DNA of 7,008 nt from Streptomyces sp. NRRL F-525. Lineage in GTDB: Bacteria > Actinomycetota > Actinomycetes > Streptomycetales > Streptomycetaceae. Below, in pieces: positions 5,437-7,008 of this stretch. Within the stretch, counting starts at the first letter, position 1; every line of letters begins with the position of its first letter. Under the pieces are notes generated by a model. That model had not been told where the DNA came from. It saw only the letters and a list, made by a program, of their open reading frames with translations, and searched no databases. The stretch spans positions 1-7,008 of the forward strand of contig NZ_JNXE01000087.1 in assembly GCF_000716605.1 (NCBI RefSeq), read 5' to 3'. The position numbers were made by a program, and so were the translations under genes.

Positions 5437-6842
5437 CGGGACTCCGACTCCCCTGCCGTGCGCAGGTGTTGTAGGTGCTGTACGGCGTAGGAACGCCAGG
5501 GTCGCCACGCGTCCGGAACGTCGATGCCGGGCGGTGCCACATCGGGGTCGCCGAGAGCGCGCGTACGGATCACGGCGACGGTCGCGGCGTCCATGCCGGG
5601 CAGCGCGAGCAGGGCCTGCTCGGCGTCGTCCCGGTCGACACCGGCGTCGAGTCGTACGGTGCCGTCGGTCAGGGCGGTGGCGAGGGCGGCCAGGGGTTCG
5701 CCGGGCGCGGCGTCCACCAGCGCGGACGGCTCGGGGAAGAGATGGGTGAGGCCACCGGACGGGGCGTCCAGCGTCTTGCCGTAGCGCCGCACCAGCCGCT
5801 CGGCCTCCACCCGCCCGACCAGGGCCCGCACGGCGAGTTCCTCGGGGTCCGCGGTGCCCGGTGAGCGCAGGCCGGGTCGGGCGGCGACCGGTTCGGCGAG
5901 CCGGGGATCGGCGCCGAGCCGCTCGTCGACGGCGTACGGGTCGGCGTCGAGGTCGAAGAGCAGCCGCAGTCGCTGGACGGCGGTGGTCAGGTCGCGGTGG
6001 TCGGTGAGATGCAGACGGGCGTCGAGCCAGCCGCCGGGGTGGGCGGGGGGCGCGGTCCTGAGGGCGCCGGGCCGTTCGTCGACGGCGACGATTCCGGTGC
6101 CGTAGGGAAGCCGGAGGGTGCGGCGGTAGGTGCGGCGGCCGGGGCTGCCGATGACCTCCTCCACACCTGGGACGGCCTCGCGGGCGAGCAGGTCGAAGAC
6201 GGCGGCGGACTGGTACGGGCCGCGGTATGCGAGCCGCAGGGGGATTCCGGCGGAGGGACCGGCCGCCGTCGCCTTGGACGCGTGAGGCGCCTTCGTGGTG
6301 CGCAGCTCGCTCGGGGTCGACGCGTACACGGCGCGGATCGTGTCGTTGAACTGGCGCACGCTGGCGAACCCGGCGGCGAACGCGATCTCCGTGATCGGCA
6401 GGTCGGTGGTCTGCACGAGCACGCGCGCGGTGTGCGCCCGTTGGGCCCGGGCGAGGGCGACGGGTCCGGCGCCGAGTTCGGCGGTGAGCTGCCGCTGGAC
6501 CTGCCGCGCGCTGTAGCCGAGCCGCACGGCGAGCCCGGCGACGCCCTCGCGGTCCACGACCCCGTCGCCGATCAGCCGCATGGCGCGGCCGACGACATCG
6601 GCCCGCGCGTTCCACCCGGCCGACCCCGGCACGGCGTCGGGACGGCACCGCCGGCAGGCCCGGAACCCCGAGCCCTGCGCGGCGGCGGCCGTCGCGAAGA
6701 ACCGCACGTTCCGCCGCTTCGGCGTCACCGCCGGGCAACTGGGCCGGCAGTAGATCCCGGTCGTGGCGACCCCGAAGAAGAACTCCCCGTCGAACCGGGC
6801 GTCCCGGCTCCGCACGGCTTCGTACCTGGTGTCTTCGTCCAT
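5433..6842 (-). CDS. alkA: Ada-AlkA fusion: methyl-phosphotriester sensor/AraC regulator with divergent 3-methyladenine glycosylase domain
   Basis: The protein has 469 residues from ATG 6842. Residues 1-75 are an Ada-type zinc domain with Cys32, Cys36, Cys63 and Cys66 at exactly E. coli Ada spacing (Cys38/42/69/72). Cys32 should be the acceptor that removes methyl from DNA phosphotriesters. Residues ~78-182 are an AraC-type double HTH (LAVRLGYSARQVQRQLTAEL; DLPITEIAFAAGFASVRQFN). Residues ~198-298 are AlkA-N, and ~299-460 the HhH-GPD glycosylase domain. The last is odd: the hairpin reads LPGMDAATVAV instead of the usual LPGIGPWTA, the segment before WRPWRSYA is short, and the catalytic Asp is not clear. 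Expected role: sense methylation, activate the adaptive response, perhaps excise alkylated bases. A GTG directly before the ATG (6845) has better spacing (10 nt) from GGAG at 6856-6859 and may be the true start. The frame runs open to 6965, but the first residues (MYKRQ) come from adapter. Confidence 0.92.
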   Translation of the reverse strand: MDEDTRYEAVRSRDARFDGEFFFGVATTGIYCRPSCPAVTPKRRNVRFFATAAAAQGSGFRACRRCRPDAVPGSAGWNARADVVGRAMRLIGDGVVDREGVAGLAVRLGYSARQVQRQLTAELGAGPVALARAQRAHTARVLVQTTDLPITEIAFAAGFASVRQFNDTIRAVYASTPSELRTTKAPHASKATAAGPSAGIPLRLAYRGPYQSAAVFDLLAREAVPGVEEVIGSPGRRTYRRTLRLPYGTGIVAVDERPGALRTAPPAHPGGWLDARLHLTDHRDLTTAVQRLRLLFDLDADPYAVDERLGADPRLAEPVAARPGLRSPGTADPEELAVRALVGRVEAERLVRRYGKTLDAPSGGLTHLFPEPSALVDAAPGEPLAALATALTDGTVRLDAGVDRDDAEQALLALPGMDAATVAVIRTRALGDPDVAPPGIDVPDAWRPWRSYAVQHLQHLRTAGESESR

Positions 6843-6950
6843 CACGGTGTCCAGTCTCCGCCATTCCCGGGGGTGGGGCTGGCGGAAATCGGACGGGGTG
6901 TTGGGGGGGCGGGAGTGGAGGTCGGTTTTCCGGCGGGGCCGGCGCGAGGG
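6843..6950 (-). promoter_or_regulatory. Truncated upstream region of the Ada-AlkA gene
   Basis: Only about 105 genomic bases remain upstream of the start before adapter begins. The minus strand has GGCGGAG (6856-6862) as the likely SD. No convincing promoter or E. coli-type Ada box (AAAGCGCA) is present, so the Ada-responsive promoter may lie partly beyond the contig end or have a different form. Confidence 0.4.
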
Positions 6951-7008
6951 CTGTCTCTTATACACATCTGACGCTGCCGACGAAGGCTTAGGTGTAGGTT
7001 TTGGTGGT
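6951..7008. other. Illumina Nextera adapter with i5 index (non-biological contamination)
   Basis: CTGTCTCTTATACACATCT (6951-6969) is the Nextera transposon mosaic end. GACGCTGCCGACGA (6970-6983) completes the reverse complement of the Nextera read-1 adapter. AGGCTTAG (6984-6991) is the reverse complement of CTAAGCCT, the Nextera i5 index S508/N508. The final 17 bases, GTGTAGGTTTTGGTGGT, match the P5 continuation GTGTAGATCTCGGTGGT with three mismatches, as expected of low-quality read ends. Genomic sequence therefore stops at about 6950. Confidence 0.98.

Noticed and set aside
5437..6864. Open frame continuous with ogt up to 6864, which would give a 637-residue protein
   Set aside because: This stretch is Arg/Pro-rich, shows no domain, and lies in another frame of the well-supported Ada-AlkA gene. 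High GC keeps shadow frames open. Ogt is complete and normal in length from 5436.
6951..6969. Tn5/IS50-like mosaic end suggesting a mobile element
   Set aside because: It is followed directly by Illumina index and P5 sequence, so it is library adapter.
1..7008. A novel defence, mobile or biosynthetic system
   Set aside because: Every confident gene belongs to a common actinobacterial chromosomal family, and no linked cassette of unknown genes is present.

Overview
This window is very GC-rich actinobacterial chromosome, most likely Streptomyces or a close relative. The evidence is the strong G/C bias at third codon positions, GTG starts, a Pro/Gly/Ala-rich signalling-type linker, an F420-dependent PPOX enzyme, and an Ada-AlkA fusion gene overlapping an ogt gene as in other actinobacteria. 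The last 58 bases are not genomic. They are Illumina Nextera adapter with a recognisable i5 index, so the sequence is probably a complete short draft contig whose right end is read-through adapter and whose left end lies inside a tandem repeat.

Layout from left to right. (1) 1-1153, minus: the N-terminal part of a gene running off the left edge. It has an acidic/aromatic N-terminus followed by a very long disordered linker ending in 96/114-bp tandem repeats. The sensible reading frame changes at about 308-312. It is probably the linker of a PP2C-type phosphatase, but no catalytic domain is visible. (2) 1154-1687: a 534-bp divergent intergenic region with three 10-bp direct repeats, a cluster of GTGACC/GGTCAC motifs and a perfect 11-bp-stem hairpin. 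(3) 1688-2668, plus: a LuxR-type HTH regulator with an N-terminal winged-helix-like domain. (4) 2705-3187, plus: a DUF456 membrane protein. (5) 3191-4399, minus: a secreted SGNH/GDSL hydrolase, convergent with DUF456 with 3 bp between the stops. (6) 4400-4577: a divergent intergenic region. (7) 4578-4949, plus: a PPOX-class F420-dependent enzyme. (8) 4951-5436, minus: ogt, convergent with the F420 gene with 1 bp between the stops. (9) 5433-6842, minus: an Ada-AlkA fusion, overlapping ogt by ATGA. (10) 6951-7008: adapter.

The clearest functional unit is the alkylation-damage pair. The Ada-AlkA fusion should sense methyl phosphotriesters and regulate the response, and Ogt repairs O6-alkylguanine directly. 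The Ada sensor half is canonical, but the glycosylase half is shortened around its helix-hairpin-helix and catalytic region, so its base-excision activity is doubtful. The other genes show no obvious functional linkage. I find no mobile element, CRISPR array, RNA gene, defence system or biosynthetic cluster. The window is mostly ordinary chromosome with a few oddities and two assembly or sequence-quality issues.
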